Source: Paenibacillus sp. MMS20-IR301 (GTDB taxonomy: Bacteria > Bacillota > Bacilli > Paenibacillales > Paenibacillaceae). Taken from it: a stretch of DNA of 64,000 nt. Shown piece after piece: positions 28,392-36,635 of this stretch. The position numbers and the translations under genes are program-made. The stretch lies in assembly GCF_032302195.1 (NCBI RefSeq), contig NZ_CP135275.1, positions 806,001 through 870,000 on the forward strand. The letters are read 5' to 3'. The notes beneath the pieces were generated by a model. The model worked only from the letters and a program-made list of their open reading frames with translations. It was not told the origin of the DNA and made no database searches. Numbering within the stretch: position 1 is the first letter of the stretch; every line of letters begins with the position of its first letter.

Positions 28392-29357
28392 ATGGAGATT
28401 AACGCGGTGTTTGAGGGAGGCGGGGTTAAAGGAATTGCTCTGGCCGGTGCAGTAGAGGCGACCGAGCAGGCAGGGCGGACCTTCCGCAGAGTAGCCGGAA
28501 CCTCTTCAGGCTCCATCATCGCTTCGCTGCTGGCTGCCGGCTATGACGGGGAGGCGCTGAGCCGGATTATCAGGGCAACGCCTTTCACTTCCTTCCTGAA
28601 GCGCGGAGCGCTGTATAATACAGCAGTAATCGGACCGGCAGTGCGTGTGCTGATCAAAAAAGGGCTGTATTCCGGCCAGGCACTGGAAGCGTGGATTAAA
28701 GGGCTTCTGCATGAGAAAGGCGTGAATACTTTCAGTGATCTGCCGCAGGGGAAGCTGTCGGTTATTGCATCGGATATTACCAATGGCAGAATTGTTGTGC
28801 TGCCGGATGATCTGGCATTATACGGGATTTCAGCAGATTCCTTTGAGGTGGCCAAAGCTGTGCGGATGAGCTGCAGCATTCCTTATTTCTTCGATCCGGT
28901 GATGCTGCGGCTGTCCGGGGCTGCCGCCAAAGGCAGAGCCTTCACCGAGCAGTTTGTCTATATGGTGGACGGCGGGATGCTGAGCAACTTTCCGTTATGG
29001 CTGTTTGACGAGAAGAAGAACGGCTTCGCGTCACCTGAGCGGAGGACACCTACGGTGGGCTACCAGCTGATCGGGAAGGCGCAGCCGCAGCCGCACCGCA
29101 TCACGGGGCCGTTCAGTATGCTGCAGGCGATGGTAGGAACGATGCTCTCCGCGCATGACGAGCGTTATATTGAGACGGATAAATTCGTGCGGACGGTCAA
29201 AATTCCCACACTTGGTATTTCTACCACCCAGTTTCACATTTCCCCTGAGCAGAGTGAAGCCGTCTATAATGCAGGGCTGCAGGCCGGAGCCGAATTTTTC
29301 AAGAACTGGCGGCCCTACCAGATGAGGTTTCCGGCTTCGCCGGGGAAGAAACAATAG
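28392..29357 (+). CDS. Patatin-like phospholipase
   Basis: This is a serine-aspartate dyad lipid acyl hydrolase of the patatin family. The 321-residue product has the oxyanion-hole motif GGGVKG near 10-15, the nucleophile motif GTSSGS near 36-41 (G-x-S-x-G) and the catalytic-aspartate motif DGG near 195 (context MVDGGMLSN). No signal peptide is seen, so it is probably cytoplasmic or membrane-associated. It may form a unit with the GHL10 gene 76 bases upstream, but the intervening hairpin hides its ribosome site. A terminator shared with the opposite-strand yqhP gene follows. Confidence 0.9.
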   Translation: MEINAVFEGGGVKGIALAGAVEATEQAGRTFRRVAGTSSGSIIASLLAAGYDGEALSRIIRATPFTSFLKRGALYNTAVIGPAVRVLIKKGLYSGQALEAWIKGLLHEKGVNTFSDLPQGKLSVIASDITNGRIVVLPDDLALYGISADSFEVAKAVRMSCSIPYFFDPVMLRLSGAAAKGRAFTEQFVYMVDGGMLSNFPLWLFDEKKNGFASPERRTPTVGYQLIGKAQPQPHRITGPFSMLQAMVGTMLSAHDERYIETDKFVRTVKIPTLGISTTQFHISPEQSEAVYNAGLQAGAEFFKNWRPYQMRFPASPGKKQ

Positions 29358-29395
29358 CCCAAACTGTATTGATGACTGGTTCCACAAAGTAATAT

Positions 29396-29439
29396 AAAAA
29401 GGCATCCCGCACATTGTATAACAACGCGGGATGCCTTTT
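29396..29439. terminator. Bidirectional terminator between patatin and yqhP genes
   Basis: The perfect stem AAAAAGGCATCCCGC / GCGGGATGCCTTTT serves the plus-strand patatin gene and, read in reverse, the minus-strand yqhQP pair. Confidence 0.88.
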
Positions 29440-29457
29440 GCTGCTTTGAACCGGGGT

Positions 29458-29790
29458 TCAATGATATTTGGGAAGCTGATCGTCGTTTTTACCCTTGCTG
29501 CCTTCGATCACCTGGAACGGATAGCTCTTGCGCTTGCCGGGTGAGGCCTGGGTTTTGCGGATGCCCGCGACCTTGGACATCGTCTTCGCCGACGGTTTGA
29601 CTTTGGTGCGGGAACGCCCGCCTGAGGTTCTGCCCGGCATTGACCGGAAAGCGTAGTACAGCAGGGCAACCAGGATCAGCGGGAGAATGAACACGGATAG
29701 TGCAGACAGTCCGCGAATCATAAAATCAGTTACCAGCCCCCAGACTGCAAGAACTATAGAAATCCAAAAAACCAAAGCATGTCTGATCAA
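29458..29790 (-). CDS. yqhP: Small membrane protein, YqhP/SA1362-like
   Basis: The 110-residue product has two hydrophobic segments (about 5-25 and 29-50) and a basic, Lys/Arg/Ser-rich cytoplasmic tail. No catalytic motif is visible. The assignment rests mainly on position: in Bacillus and Staphylococcus a small membrane protein (YqhP, SA1362) follows yqhQ at this locus. It starts at TTG only seven bases after the yqhQ stop, and its ribosome site overlaps that stop codon. The function is unknown. Confidence 0.6.
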   Translation of the reverse strand: MIRHALVFWISIVLAVWGLVTDFMIRGLSALSVFILPLILVALLYYAFRSMPGRTSGGRSRTKVKPSAKTMSKVAGIRKTQASPGKRKSYPFQVIEGSKGKNDDQLPKYH

Positions 29791-29797
29791 TGGCCAC

Positions 29798-30802
29798 TCA
29801 TCCTTTCGCAGGATCTAAAATGCCGCCGGACACACTTGCCTCAGAATATCCTCTTGCTTCAATTGCGGCATCGAGCTCCCGCATCCGGTTGAACGAGGCG
29901 ATGGACACCTCAACCATATCGTCCTTAGGTTCCTTAGTAGTCAGCAGCTGAAGCCACAGGCCCGGATACCCCAAATACTTAAGGAAAGCCCTGTCTCTTA
30001 CCGCATTGGTACCCTTCAGCACCTCAAATGAGATCCCGATGACTACCGGCAGCAGAATAATGCGCTGCAGCACCCGTTCCACCAGATTATCCCATGGTAC
30101 GACAGAGTAGATGATAACACCGAGGATAATGGTCAGCATCATGAAGCTGCTTCCGCAGCGGTAATGCAGACGGCTGTATTTCTGTACGTTCTCTACGGTC
30201 AGTTCTTCACCGGCTTCAAAAGCACTGATAACCTTATGCTCGGCACCGTGATACTGGAAAAGCCGTTTGATGACCGGAGTCTGCGAGATCCCCCAGAGAT
30301 AGACGAGCAGGAGAACCAGCTTAATCCCGCCTTCAACCAGGTTGTGCAGAACATAGTTGTCAAATGCATCGCGGAATAAAAAATCTTCCACGAATACCGG
30401 AACCAGTGTGAATATAAGCTTACCGAAAAGGAACGATAGAATACCCATGACAGCTACGCCGAAAATCATACCCAGGCTCCAGCCTTCATCCTTCTTCTTG
30501 TCTTTGTTCTTCTCTTGCTGCTTAGCAAGCTCTTCCGGTTCCGTCTCATCCTCGGCATAGGATTCAGCCGAATAGTTCAGATGCTTCGAGCCTTTGGCGC
30601 TGGAATCTATAATACTGACAATGCCGCGAAGCAATGGAATCTTGCGCAGCTTGATAACCCAGCTCTTATCGCTCTTCGGCACCTCCAAAAATGTGATTTC
30701 CTGATTCTTCCTTCTTACGGCTGTTACGTTGATATGCTTGCCGCCGAACATTACGCCTTCAATGACGGCTTGGCCGCCGTAACTGGGAGTTTCCTGGGAC
30801 AA
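29798..30802 (-). CDS. yqhQ: DUF1385 membrane protein YqhQ
   Basis: This is a conserved integral membrane protein of unknown biochemical function. The 334-residue product shows the DUF1385 signatures YGGQAVIEGVMFGG at the N-terminus and YHGAEHKVISAFEAG near 210. Several membrane segments lie in the middle, and a charged Lys/Glu stretch (about 90-112) precedes them. I prefer the TTG at 30802, which is six bases after GGAAGGTG; an in-frame GTG at 30811 overlaps that ribosome site. It forms a two-gene unit with yqhP and is divergent from yqhR. Confidence 0.88.
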   Translation of the reverse strand: MSQETPSYGGQAVIEGVMFGGKHINVTAVRRKNQEITFLEVPKSDKSWVIKLRKIPLLRGIVSIIDSSAKGSKHLNYSAESYAEDETEPEELAKQQEKNKDKKKDEGWSLGMIFGVAVMGILSFLFGKLIFTLVPVFVEDFLFRDAFDNYVLHNLVEGGIKLVLLLVYLWGISQTPVIKRLFQYHGAEHKVISAFEAGEELTVENVQKYSRLHYRCGSSFMMLTIILGVIIYSVVPWDNLVERVLQRIILLPVVIGISFEVLKGTNAVRDRAFLKYLGYPGLWLQLLTTKEPKDDMVEVSIASFNRMRELDAAIEARGYSEASVSGGILDPAKG

Positions 30803-30957
30803 CCAATTCACCTTCCCGTGTATTAATGTAGTTTATTTATTACATTGTAACTAATTTTTAAGCACATTACTAGTTGGATTGCCTTTTGCTGTACATACTA
30901 GTCAAGAGAGAGGAAGCGGAAGCCGGAATAACCCAATACTGAAAGCGAGGCAGTTCT

Positions 30958-31449
30958 ATGAGTTCTTCCAGCAAGCAAAAGTCGGTCCATACGAACCCGT
31001 GGTATTTTGCCATGGAGCTTGGTTTTTTCGCCGGATTAATCTGGGGAGGGGTACGCTGGCTGATGTATGTCTTCCATTTCACCAAGGTCATCCCGGGTTT
31101 TTTGCTCGAGCCTTTTTTCAAGCATGATTTCCTGTTAACGCCCGCCGGGCATCTGCTCGGATATCTATCCTTTATTGCCTTCTCCGTCATAGTATCCCTG
31201 CTCTATGTGCTCATCTTCCGCAGGCTGAAGGGACCTTGGCCGGGTATGATTTATGGCGTGCTCTGGTGGTCAGCGCTGTTCCTGGCCGGTTCATGGATGT
31301 TCCTGATGCAGCCCCCCTTTAGGCTTCCCTGGAATTCGGTAATCAGTGAATTTTGCCTCTTCCTGATCTGGGGATTATTCATCGGATATACAGCGGCAAT
31401 TGAGTACACGGATGAGCGGAAACGCGAACAGCAGACAAAGCTTGCCTGA
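30958..31449 (+). CDS. yqhR: Conserved membrane protein YqhR
   Basis: The 163-residue product has four hydrophobic segments (about 20-40, 65-90, 95-120, 128-150) after a short polar N-terminus. It matches YqhR of Bacillus by segment pattern and by position between yqhQ and the yqhT peptidase. No functional motif is visible. The GAGG before the ATG supports the start. It is probably co-transcribed with the downstream peptidase and efp. Confidence 0.8.
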   Translation: MSSSSKQKSVHTNPWYFAMELGFFAGLIWGGVRWLMYVFHFTKVIPGFLLEPFFKHDFLLTPAGHLLGYLSFIAFSVIVSLLYVLIFRRLKGPWPGMIYGVLWWSALFLAGSWMFLMQPPFRLPWNSVISEFCLFLIWGLFIGYTAAIEYTDERKREQQTKLA

Positions 31450-31524
31450 GCGCCCGAAAAAACTTCTCAGGTGGCATGCCACTATGTTAAAATACAATGT
31501 GGCTATTTCGAGAGGAGAATGAAA

Positions 31525-32595
31525 ATGGGCAACAAGCGCGTCTCCAAGCTGCGTACGGTTTTGCAGGAACAGGGATTGGATGCGATGTTAATTACCAGCG
31601 GCTATAACCGCCGTTATTTGAGCGGATTCACCGGCTCTTCCGGCTATGTTCTGGTTACCGGTGATGACAGTTATCTGCTGACTGACTTCAGGTATATGAC
31701 ACAGGCCTCGGAACAGGTCACCGGAATGAAGGTCGTTCAGCATGGAGCGAAGTTCATTGATACCGTGCGTGAGCTGCTGCCGCAGAGCGGACAAGTCCGT
31801 CTCGGCTTTGAGCAGGATGAGGTATCCTTCAGCGCGTATACTGCCTATGCAGCGGCTCTGCAGCCGGTTGTTCTGGTTCCGGTATCCAAGGCTGTAGAGA
31901 ACCTGCGTATGTTCAAGGATGAGGAAGAGCTGGCTGTAATGCAGCGGGCAGCCGATCTGGCCGACGCCACCTTCAGTCATATTCTGAATGTAATCAAGCC
32001 CGGCATGACCGAACGTGATGTGGATCTGGAAATGGAATTCTACATGCGTACCCATGGAGCAACCTCATCCTCGTTCGATACCATTGTCGCTTCCGGCGAG
32101 CGCTCGGCGATGCCGCATGGTGTTGCAAGCAGCAAGGTTATCGGAAACAACGAATTCGTTACCTTCGATTTCGGTGCACTGCTGGACGGCTACTGCTCGG
32201 ATGTAACACGTACGATTGCTTTGGGATCACCTGATCCCAAGCTGAAGGAAATCTATGATATCGTGCTGGAGGCACAGATGCATGCACTGGCGCATATCAA
32301 ACCCGGTATGACCGGGCGTGAATGTGACGCTCTGGCGCGGGACATTATTGCCCGCTACGGTTACGGGGAGTACTTCGGCCACAGCACAGGCCACGGCCTG
32401 GGTATGGAGGTTCATGAGAACCCGCGCCTGTCCATGCTGGCTGATGAGATTATCCAGCCGGGCATGGTGGTCACCGTGGAGCCGGGGATTTATCTCTCAG
32501 GGCTTGGCGGCGTGCGGATTGAAGATGATATTGTCATTACCGAAAGCGGCATAACGCTGCTGACACATTCGTCTAAGGCTTATACGGTATTGTAA
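31525..32595 (+). CDS. yqhT: Xaa-Pro dipeptidase, M24 family (YqhT/PapA)
   Basis: This cytoplasmic metallopeptidase removes residues linked to proline. The 356-residue product has a creatinase-like N-domain (1-125) and a pita-bread M24 domain with the dinuclear-metal ligands: Asp in FDFGALLDGYCSDVTRT (near 213-229), His in GHSTGHGLG (near 287) and Glu in VEPGIY and RIEDD (near 320 and 334). I choose the ATG at 31525, seven bases after AGGAG; an upstream ATG at 31519 is too close to it. Coupling with efp is conserved in Bacillales, fitting the role of EF-P with proline-rich proteins. Confidence 0.93.
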   Translation: MGNKRVSKLRTVLQEQGLDAMLITSGYNRRYLSGFTGSSGYVLVTGDDSYLLTDFRYMTQASEQVTGMKVVQHGAKFIDTVRELLPQSGQVRLGFEQDEVSFSAYTAYAAALQPVVLVPVSKAVENLRMFKDEEELAVMQRAADLADATFSHILNVIKPGMTERDVDLEMEFYMRTHGATSSSFDTIVASGERSAMPHGVASSKVIGNNEFVTFDFGALLDGYCSDVTRTIALGSPDPKLKEIYDIVLEAQMHALAHIKPGMTGRECDALARDIIARYGYGEYFGHSTGHGLGMEVHENPRLSMLADEIIQPGMVVTVEPGIYLSGLGGVRIEDDIVITESGITLLTHSSKAYTVL

Positions 32596-32640
32596 GACAC
32601 ACTTATTCAGTTATTTCATCGATTTCAGGAGGGATTTTTA

Positions 32641-33198
32641 GTGATTTCAGTTAATGATTTCAAGACAGGCTTGACAGTAGAAGTAGAAGGGGATATCTTC
32701 ACCGTCCTCGATTTCCAGCACGTAAAACCAGGTAAAGGTGCGGCATTCGTCCGCTCCAAGCTGAAGAACCTGCGCAACGGCAACACCGTTGAACGCACCT
32801 TCCGCGCCGGCGAAACCATCGGACGTGCAATCATCGAAAACCGCGGTGTGCAGTATCTGTATGCCAGCGGTGCTGAGCATGTATTCATGGATAACGAAAC
32901 CTACGACCAGTTTGAATTGACTGCCAAGCAGCTGGAGTGGGAGCTTAACTTCCTGAGAGAGAACATGACTGTTAATATCGTAAGCTACCAGGGTGAAATC
33001 CTCGGGATCAACCTGCCTACAAGCGTTGAGCTGAAGGTAACAGAAACCGAGCCGGGCGTTAAAGGCAACACTGCCCAGGGTGCAACCAAAGCAGCTACGC
33101 TGGAAACCGGTCACACTGTACAGGTGCCGCTCTTCATCAACGAAGGTGACGTCCTGCTGATCGATACCCGTGAAGGCAAATACATCTCCCGCGCATAG
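32641..33198 (+). CDS. efp: Elongation factor P
   Basis: EF-P binds the ribosome and rescues stalling at consecutive prolines. The 185-residue product has the family length and three beta-barrel domains. The modified lysine expected at the loop near residue 32 is visible in [10 protein letters not shown]. The start is GTG with a strong AGGAGGG upstream. It is the last gene of the yqhR-yqhT-efp group and is followed by a terminator. Confidence 0.97.
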   Translation: MISVNDFKTGLTVEVEGDIFTVLDFQHVKPGKGAAFVRSKLKNLRNGNTVERTFRAGETIGRAIIENRGVQYLYASGAEHVFMDNETYDQFELTAKQLEWELNFLRENMTVNIVSYQGEILGINLPTSVELKVTETEPGVKGNTAQGATKAATLETGHTVQVPLFINEGDVLLIDTREGKYISRA

Positions 33199-33235
33199 GA
33201 GCTGTTCTGTCCCGGATTAACTGTTATATTCATCG

Positions 33236-33267
33236 GCCTCCCCGCAGCTTGCGGCGGAGGCTTTTTT
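33236..33267 (+). terminator. Terminator after efp
   Basis: The stem GCCTCCCCGC / GCGGCGGAGGC, with one bulge, is followed by six T. Confidence 0.85.
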
Positions 33268-33423
33268 CAAATATAACCATAGACATTCGGACAGCTTCGA
33301 GAAAAATGGGCGTTTTTTTTGTGAAACCATTAACGCATGTTATGATTTTCGTATTATACTGTGTTAAAGCGGGAAACCAAATATAAGCTACTACTCAGAG
33401 CGAAATAGGGAGTGAATGGAACT

Positions 33424-34677
33424 TTGTCACTTTATGTTATGAAATTCGGAGGCAGCTCCGTCGGCGACATTGAACGCATGCAGCGTGTCGCTAAGCGCAT
33501 CGCAGACAAGCAGGATGAGGGCCACCGCTGCGTTGTGGTTGTATCCGCCATGGGGGATACGACAGATGACCTGATCGATCAGGCCAAGCAGCTGAACGCT
33601 GAGCCGCCTGCACGCGAAATGGATATGCTGATGACTACCGGGGAACAGATCTCCGTAGCCTTGTTGTCCATCGCCCTGCACGGGATTGGCCGGAATGCAG
33701 TGTCCTATACAGGCTGGCAGGCCGGATTCCGTACCGATGATACGCATGGCCGGGCACGGATTAATGAAATTGTTCCGCGCCGTGTGCTGGAGTCGCTGGA
33801 GCGTGAGCAGATTGTAATCGTAGCCGGATTCCAGGGAATGACGCTGGATGGCGAGATTACAACACTGGGCCGCGGCGGTTCGGATACGACGGCTGTAGCG
33901 CTGGCCGCTGCCATTAAAGCCGATGTATGCGAGATTTACACGGATGTGGACGGGATTTACTCCACAGACCCGCGAATCGTGAAGACTGCGCGCAAGCTGA
34001 AGGAAATATCGTATGACGAAATGCTGGAGCTGGCCAATCTGGGCGCAGCTGTCCTGCATCCGCGTGCGGTGGAGTATGCCAAACGGTATCAAGTGAAGCT
34101 GGTCGTCAGATCAAGCTTTAATCATAATGAAGGAACTGTTGTGAAGGAGGAAGCAAGCATGGAGCAGGGTGTAGTAGTTAGCGGAATCGCATATGATAAG
34201 AACGTGGCCCGGATCAGTATTCTGGGGGTACCGGATGTTCCAGGCGTACTGGCCCAGGTATTCGGCAAGCTGGCCGGAGAAGGCGTTGACGTTGATATTA
34301 TTGTCCAGAGCGGCGTGCTGGACGGAACCGCTGATTTCTCCTTTACCGTAGGACTCGGCGATCTGGTGAAAGCCAAGCAGGTGATCGAGGGACTGCACAG
34401 TGAATTGCCTTACCGTGAAGTGACTTCCGAGGATAACCTGGTCAAGGTGTCTATCGTGGGTGCAGGCATGGTCAGTCATCCGGGGGTAGCAGCCCAGATG
34501 TTCGAAGTCATCTCGAGCCAGGGCGTGAGCATCAAGATGGTCAGCACCTCAGAGATCAAGGTATCTTGCGTTGTTGAATCCGGTAATCTGCAGCAGATCA
34601 TTCAGGCGCTTCATACTGCCTACAACCTGGATACCGCTGAGCAGGCCTTCGTCGGAGGTCCTCAGGACCGCCGGTAA
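33424..34677 (+). CDS. lysC: Aspartate kinase, alpha subunit (lysine pathway type)
   Basis: Aspartokinase phosphorylates aspartate, the first step to lysine, threonine, methionine and diaminopimelate. The 417-residue product has the kinase domain with KFGGSSVGD near the N-terminus and [13 protein letters not shown] near 150. Two C-terminal ACT domains (about 265-410) bind the feedback amino acid. I choose the TTG at 33424, giving [12 protein letters not shown], because GGGAG lies about 11 bases upstream; an in-frame GTG at 33412 has no ribosome site. A well-formed internal start inside the gene probably makes a separate beta subunit, as in Bacillus subtilis lysC. There is no room for a lysine riboswitch before it. 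Confidence 0.93.
   Translation: MSLYVMKFGGSSVGDIERMQRVAKRIADKQDEGHRCVVVVSAMGDTTDDLIDQAKQLNAEPPAREMDMLMTTGEQISVALLSIALHGIGRNAVSYTGWQAGFRTDDTHGRARINEIVPRRVLESLEREQIVIVAGFQGMTLDGEITTLGRGGSDTTAVALAAAIKADVCEIYTDVDGIYSTDPRIVKTARKLKEISYDEMLELANLGAAVLHPRAVEYAKRYQVKLVVRSSFNHNEGTVVKEEASMEQGVVVSGIAYDKNVARISILGVPDVPGVLAQVFGKLAGEGVDVDIIVQSGVLDGTADFSFTVGLGDLVKAKQVIEGLHSELPYREVTSEDNLVKVSIVGAGMVSHPGVAAQMFEVISSQGVSIKMVSTSEIKVSCVVESGNLQQIIQALHTAYNLDTAEQAFVGGPQDRR
34159..34677 (+). CDS. lysC: Aspartate kinase beta subunit from internal in-frame start
   Basis: Within lysC, AAGGAGG (34144-34150) lies eight bases before an in-frame ATG at 34159. Translation from there yields a 172-residue protein comprising both ACT domains. 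In Bacillus subtilis aspartokinase II the alpha2-beta2 enzyme is built in just this way from one gene. Strength and spacing of the internal ribosome site are as good as for any gene here, so dual products are likely. This is inferred from sequence and family knowledge. Confidence 0.7.
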   Translation: MEQGVVVSGIAYDKNVARISILGVPDVPGVLAQVFGKLAGEGVDVDIIVQSGVLDGTADFSFTVGLGDLVKAKQVIEGLHSELPYREVTSEDNLVKVSIVGAGMVSHPGVAAQMFEVISSQGVSIKMVSTSEIKVSCVVESGNLQQIIQALHTAYNLDTAEQAFVGGPQDRR

Positions 34678-34798
34678 GCCCTAAACTGATGTGGGGGTTG
34701 AGCGAAAAACCGAATACAATGCGCGAACGTCAATGTAAAGCGGACAATATATAAGACATAGATACAAAGATCAATTAGTAACCAATAATCGTCAGTCA

Positions 34799-34842
34799 AA
34801 AAGAGTGCTATTCCCCGAGCGAGCGGAGAATAGCACTCTTTT
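34799..34842 (+). terminator. Terminator after lysC
   Basis: A 15-bp perfect stem AAAAGAGTGCTATTC / GAATAGCACTCTTTT ends the lysC transcript. Confidence 0.88.
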
Positions 34843-34887
34843 GCATAGCATAGTAAATGTGGCTGGCAACGGTATCGGCGATATGCT

Positions 34888-35073
34888 TAATTGTACTTTG
34901 TACAACTATATTGTCTGATTTACTAGCGATTATCCATATAGTTGTATTTCGTACAACTAAACTGACTTTGTACCTTGGTTCCCGCCCATTTGGGCAAATT
35001 TAGTTGTACGGAATACAGTTATACGATGTTCGCATCCATTTTCTCTGTTTTTAATTGCACATTATACAACTAT
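34888..35073. repeat. Four TAGTTGTA-type palindromes between convergent genes
   Basis: Four imperfect inverted repeats of pattern TAGTTGTA-N4-TACAACTA lie near 34888-34910, 34937-34961, 34997-35024 and 35052-35073, spaced about 50-60 bp. They fill the 3' gap between lysC and the opposite-strand yitT gene. Promoters are not expected there, which argues for a REP-like element rather than operators. Confidence 0.7.
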
Positions 35074-35079
35074 CCTCGT

Positions 35080-35946
35080 TTAACCCAGACGCCGGAACCG
35101 GCCCATGATCTCAACTGTCTCCAGCACGTTAACAAAGGATTTCGGATCGGTCTCCAGAATCGTCTTGCGCAGATCGGCCAGCTCGTAACGGGTTGTGACC
35201 GTCATCAGCATCGTGTTCCCTTCGTGGCTGTATCCGCCCTCAGCATTCACTACGGTGACACCGTGGGGCAGGCAGGTCAGGCGGCTCAGCATCTTCTCCC
35301 GCTCCTTCGTGACAATGAAGCAGGTCAGCTTGACGTGGCGGATATGGATCATATCAACAACCCGGCTTTTGACGAAGATACACAGCATCGCATAGAGCGC
35401 GGAATCCCAGCTTTTGAAGAAGCCCAGGCTTAAGATGACCAGTCCGTCCAGCACGAACAGCACAGTGCCCATCGGAATATCCCGTTTGCGGGTAATAATC
35501 GAGCCGAGAATATCGAATCCCCCGGAAGATCCGCCTGCACGCAGCGAGAAGCCAACCCCTCCGGCAATAATAACCCCGCCGAAAATACTGGCCAGAATCG
35601 GGTCCTTGGTCAGCTTCACCACAGGAATAATAGTGAGGAACCAGGTGGTGGAAATAACGGACAGCATGCTATAGCAGATATATTTTTTGCCTACCGCGAT
35701 AAATCCCCAAATCAGGATCGGCAGATTGATGGCGAAATAATACAGCGAAATGTACTTTGGATTCGTTAAGTAGCCGATAATCGAGGCCGTTCCCGCTACA
35801 CCGCCGCTGAGCAGCTGATGCGGAATCAGGAACAGCCGGAGCCCGCATGCCACCAGAAAAGCAGAGAAAATAATGATGGCTACTTCCTTGACTTGTCTGG
35901 CTACTGTTCCTGATACGAGCGGTACTACGAAATTACGAACTTGCAT
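35080..35946 (-). CDS. YitT family membrane protein (DUF161 plus DUF2179)
   Basis: This is a conserved membrane protein of uncertain function. The 288-residue product has about five to six membrane segments (15-190) with the family signatures SGGVAGTASI and GGSSGGFDILG. A C-terminal cytoplasmic DUF2179 domain covers about 215-285. Bacillus genomes carry several paralogues (YitT, YpjC, YqfU, YvjA), so I give no specific symbol. It converges with lysC across the palindrome cluster. Its own leader (35947 onward) looks structured. Confidence 0.88.
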   Translation of the reverse strand: MQVRNFVVPLVSGTVARQVKEVAIIIFSAFLVACGLRLFLIPHQLLSGGVAGTASIIGYLTNPKYISLYYFAINLPILIWGFIAVGKKYICYSMLSVISTTWFLTIIPVVKLTKDPILASIFGGVIIAGGVGFSLRAGGSSGGFDILGSIITRKRDIPMGTVLFVLDGLVILSLGFFKSWDSALYAMLCIFVKSRVVDMIHIRHVKLTCFIVTKEREKMLSRLTCLPHGVTVVNAEGGYSHEGNTMLMTVTTRYELADLRKTILETDPKSFVNVLETVEIMGRFRRLG

Positions 35947-36289
35947 GACTGTGATCCCCTCTTTTTCCGATGTCTTATCTGGCTTCCGGCGGTGCGCAGC
36001 ACCTCTTTTGGGAAGTGAAATGGAAGGTGCCAGTAGTTTCTCCAGCGACCCGCCCTTCTATTTAATTATGCTCCTGCCGGAACGCGCAAAAATAATTTTA
36101 TCATACCGATGATATTTTTTTATATAGGTCTGCACTATGATTTCTTTCACACTTGCCAAATTCTCCGCGGGTCTCCTTCATTTCTTTTTGTCTAAAGTGG
36201 CGGTCTGCCGCATATCCATGGATAACAGCTTGTTTAATCTGCAATGTATTGCTTGTAATTCATAGATTCGGACAAGGGGGTAGAACGGT
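35947..36289 (-). other. Intergenic leader of yitT-type gene with possible stem
   Basis: No gene is supported between the divergent yitT-type gene and yqhV. In plus-strand terms, CTGGCTTCC (35979-35987) and GGAAGGTGCCAG (36022-36033) could pair and lie in the 5' leader of the minus-strand gene, around a smaller GGTGCGCAGCACC stem. The sequence does not match a riboswitch class I know. AT-rich bases near 36090-36130 probably hold promoters. Confidence 0.35.
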
Positions 36290-36553
36290 TTGGACAAGTA
36301 TGTGGGCTGGATGGCGGGGCTGCGGCTGCTGTCGGGCAGTGTGGAGATTGCCGCTGCGCTGATCATGCTCCGGCTTAATCAGGTGGACAAGGCGCTTGCC
36401 GTCAATTCCGGGCTGGCGCTGGTCGGACCGACAATTCTGATTCTGACAACAGCAGTAGGACTGACCGGGATGGCGGAGCAGCTCTCCTGGGGGAAGCTGG
36501 GCTGGATCGGATGCGGCGTGGCTTTTCTCTTAATCGGTATCTTAAAGAAATGA
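36290..36553 (+). CDS. yqhV: Small membrane protein YqhV (DUF2619)
   Basis: The 87-residue product is almost entirely hydrophobic, with three predicted membrane segments. It matches the YqhV family (RLLSGSVEIAAALIMLRLNQVDKALAVN, split here as RLLSGSVEIAAAL then NQVDKAL). It lies immediately upstream of the spoIIIA operon, exactly as in Bacillus. The TTG at 36290 follows AAGGGGG. The function is unknown. Confidence 0.85.
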   Translation: MDKYVGWMAGLRLLSGSVEIAAALIMLRLNQVDKALAVNSGLALVGPTILILTTAVGLTGMAEQLSWGKLGWIGCGVAFLLIGILKK

Positions 36554-36562
36554 TAGATGATA

Positions 36563-36591
36563 GTCATAAAGCTCAGGTACAAGCATAAATA
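36563..36591 (+). promoter_or_regulatory. Candidate sigma-E promoter of the spoIIIA operon
   Basis: GTCATAAA (36563-36570) and CATAAATA (36584-36591) are 13 bases apart and resemble the sigma-E consensus (GTCATATT, CATACA-T). The spoIIIA operon is known to be transcribed by sigma-E in the mother cell. Confidence 0.55.
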
Positions 36592-36635
36592 TGGAGTAAA
36601 GCTAGTAAGTAGAGGACAGCTTGGGGGTACTTTGT

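Noticed and set aside
33270..33423. Lysine riboswitch upstream of lysC
   Set aside because: Only about 150 bases separate it from the efp terminator, and none of the L-box landmarks are visible.
35979..36033. Cobalamin-riboswitch-like fragment (GGAAGCCAG on the minus strand) before the yitT-type gene
   Set aside because: Only a short part resembles the B12 box. The other conserved blocks are missing.
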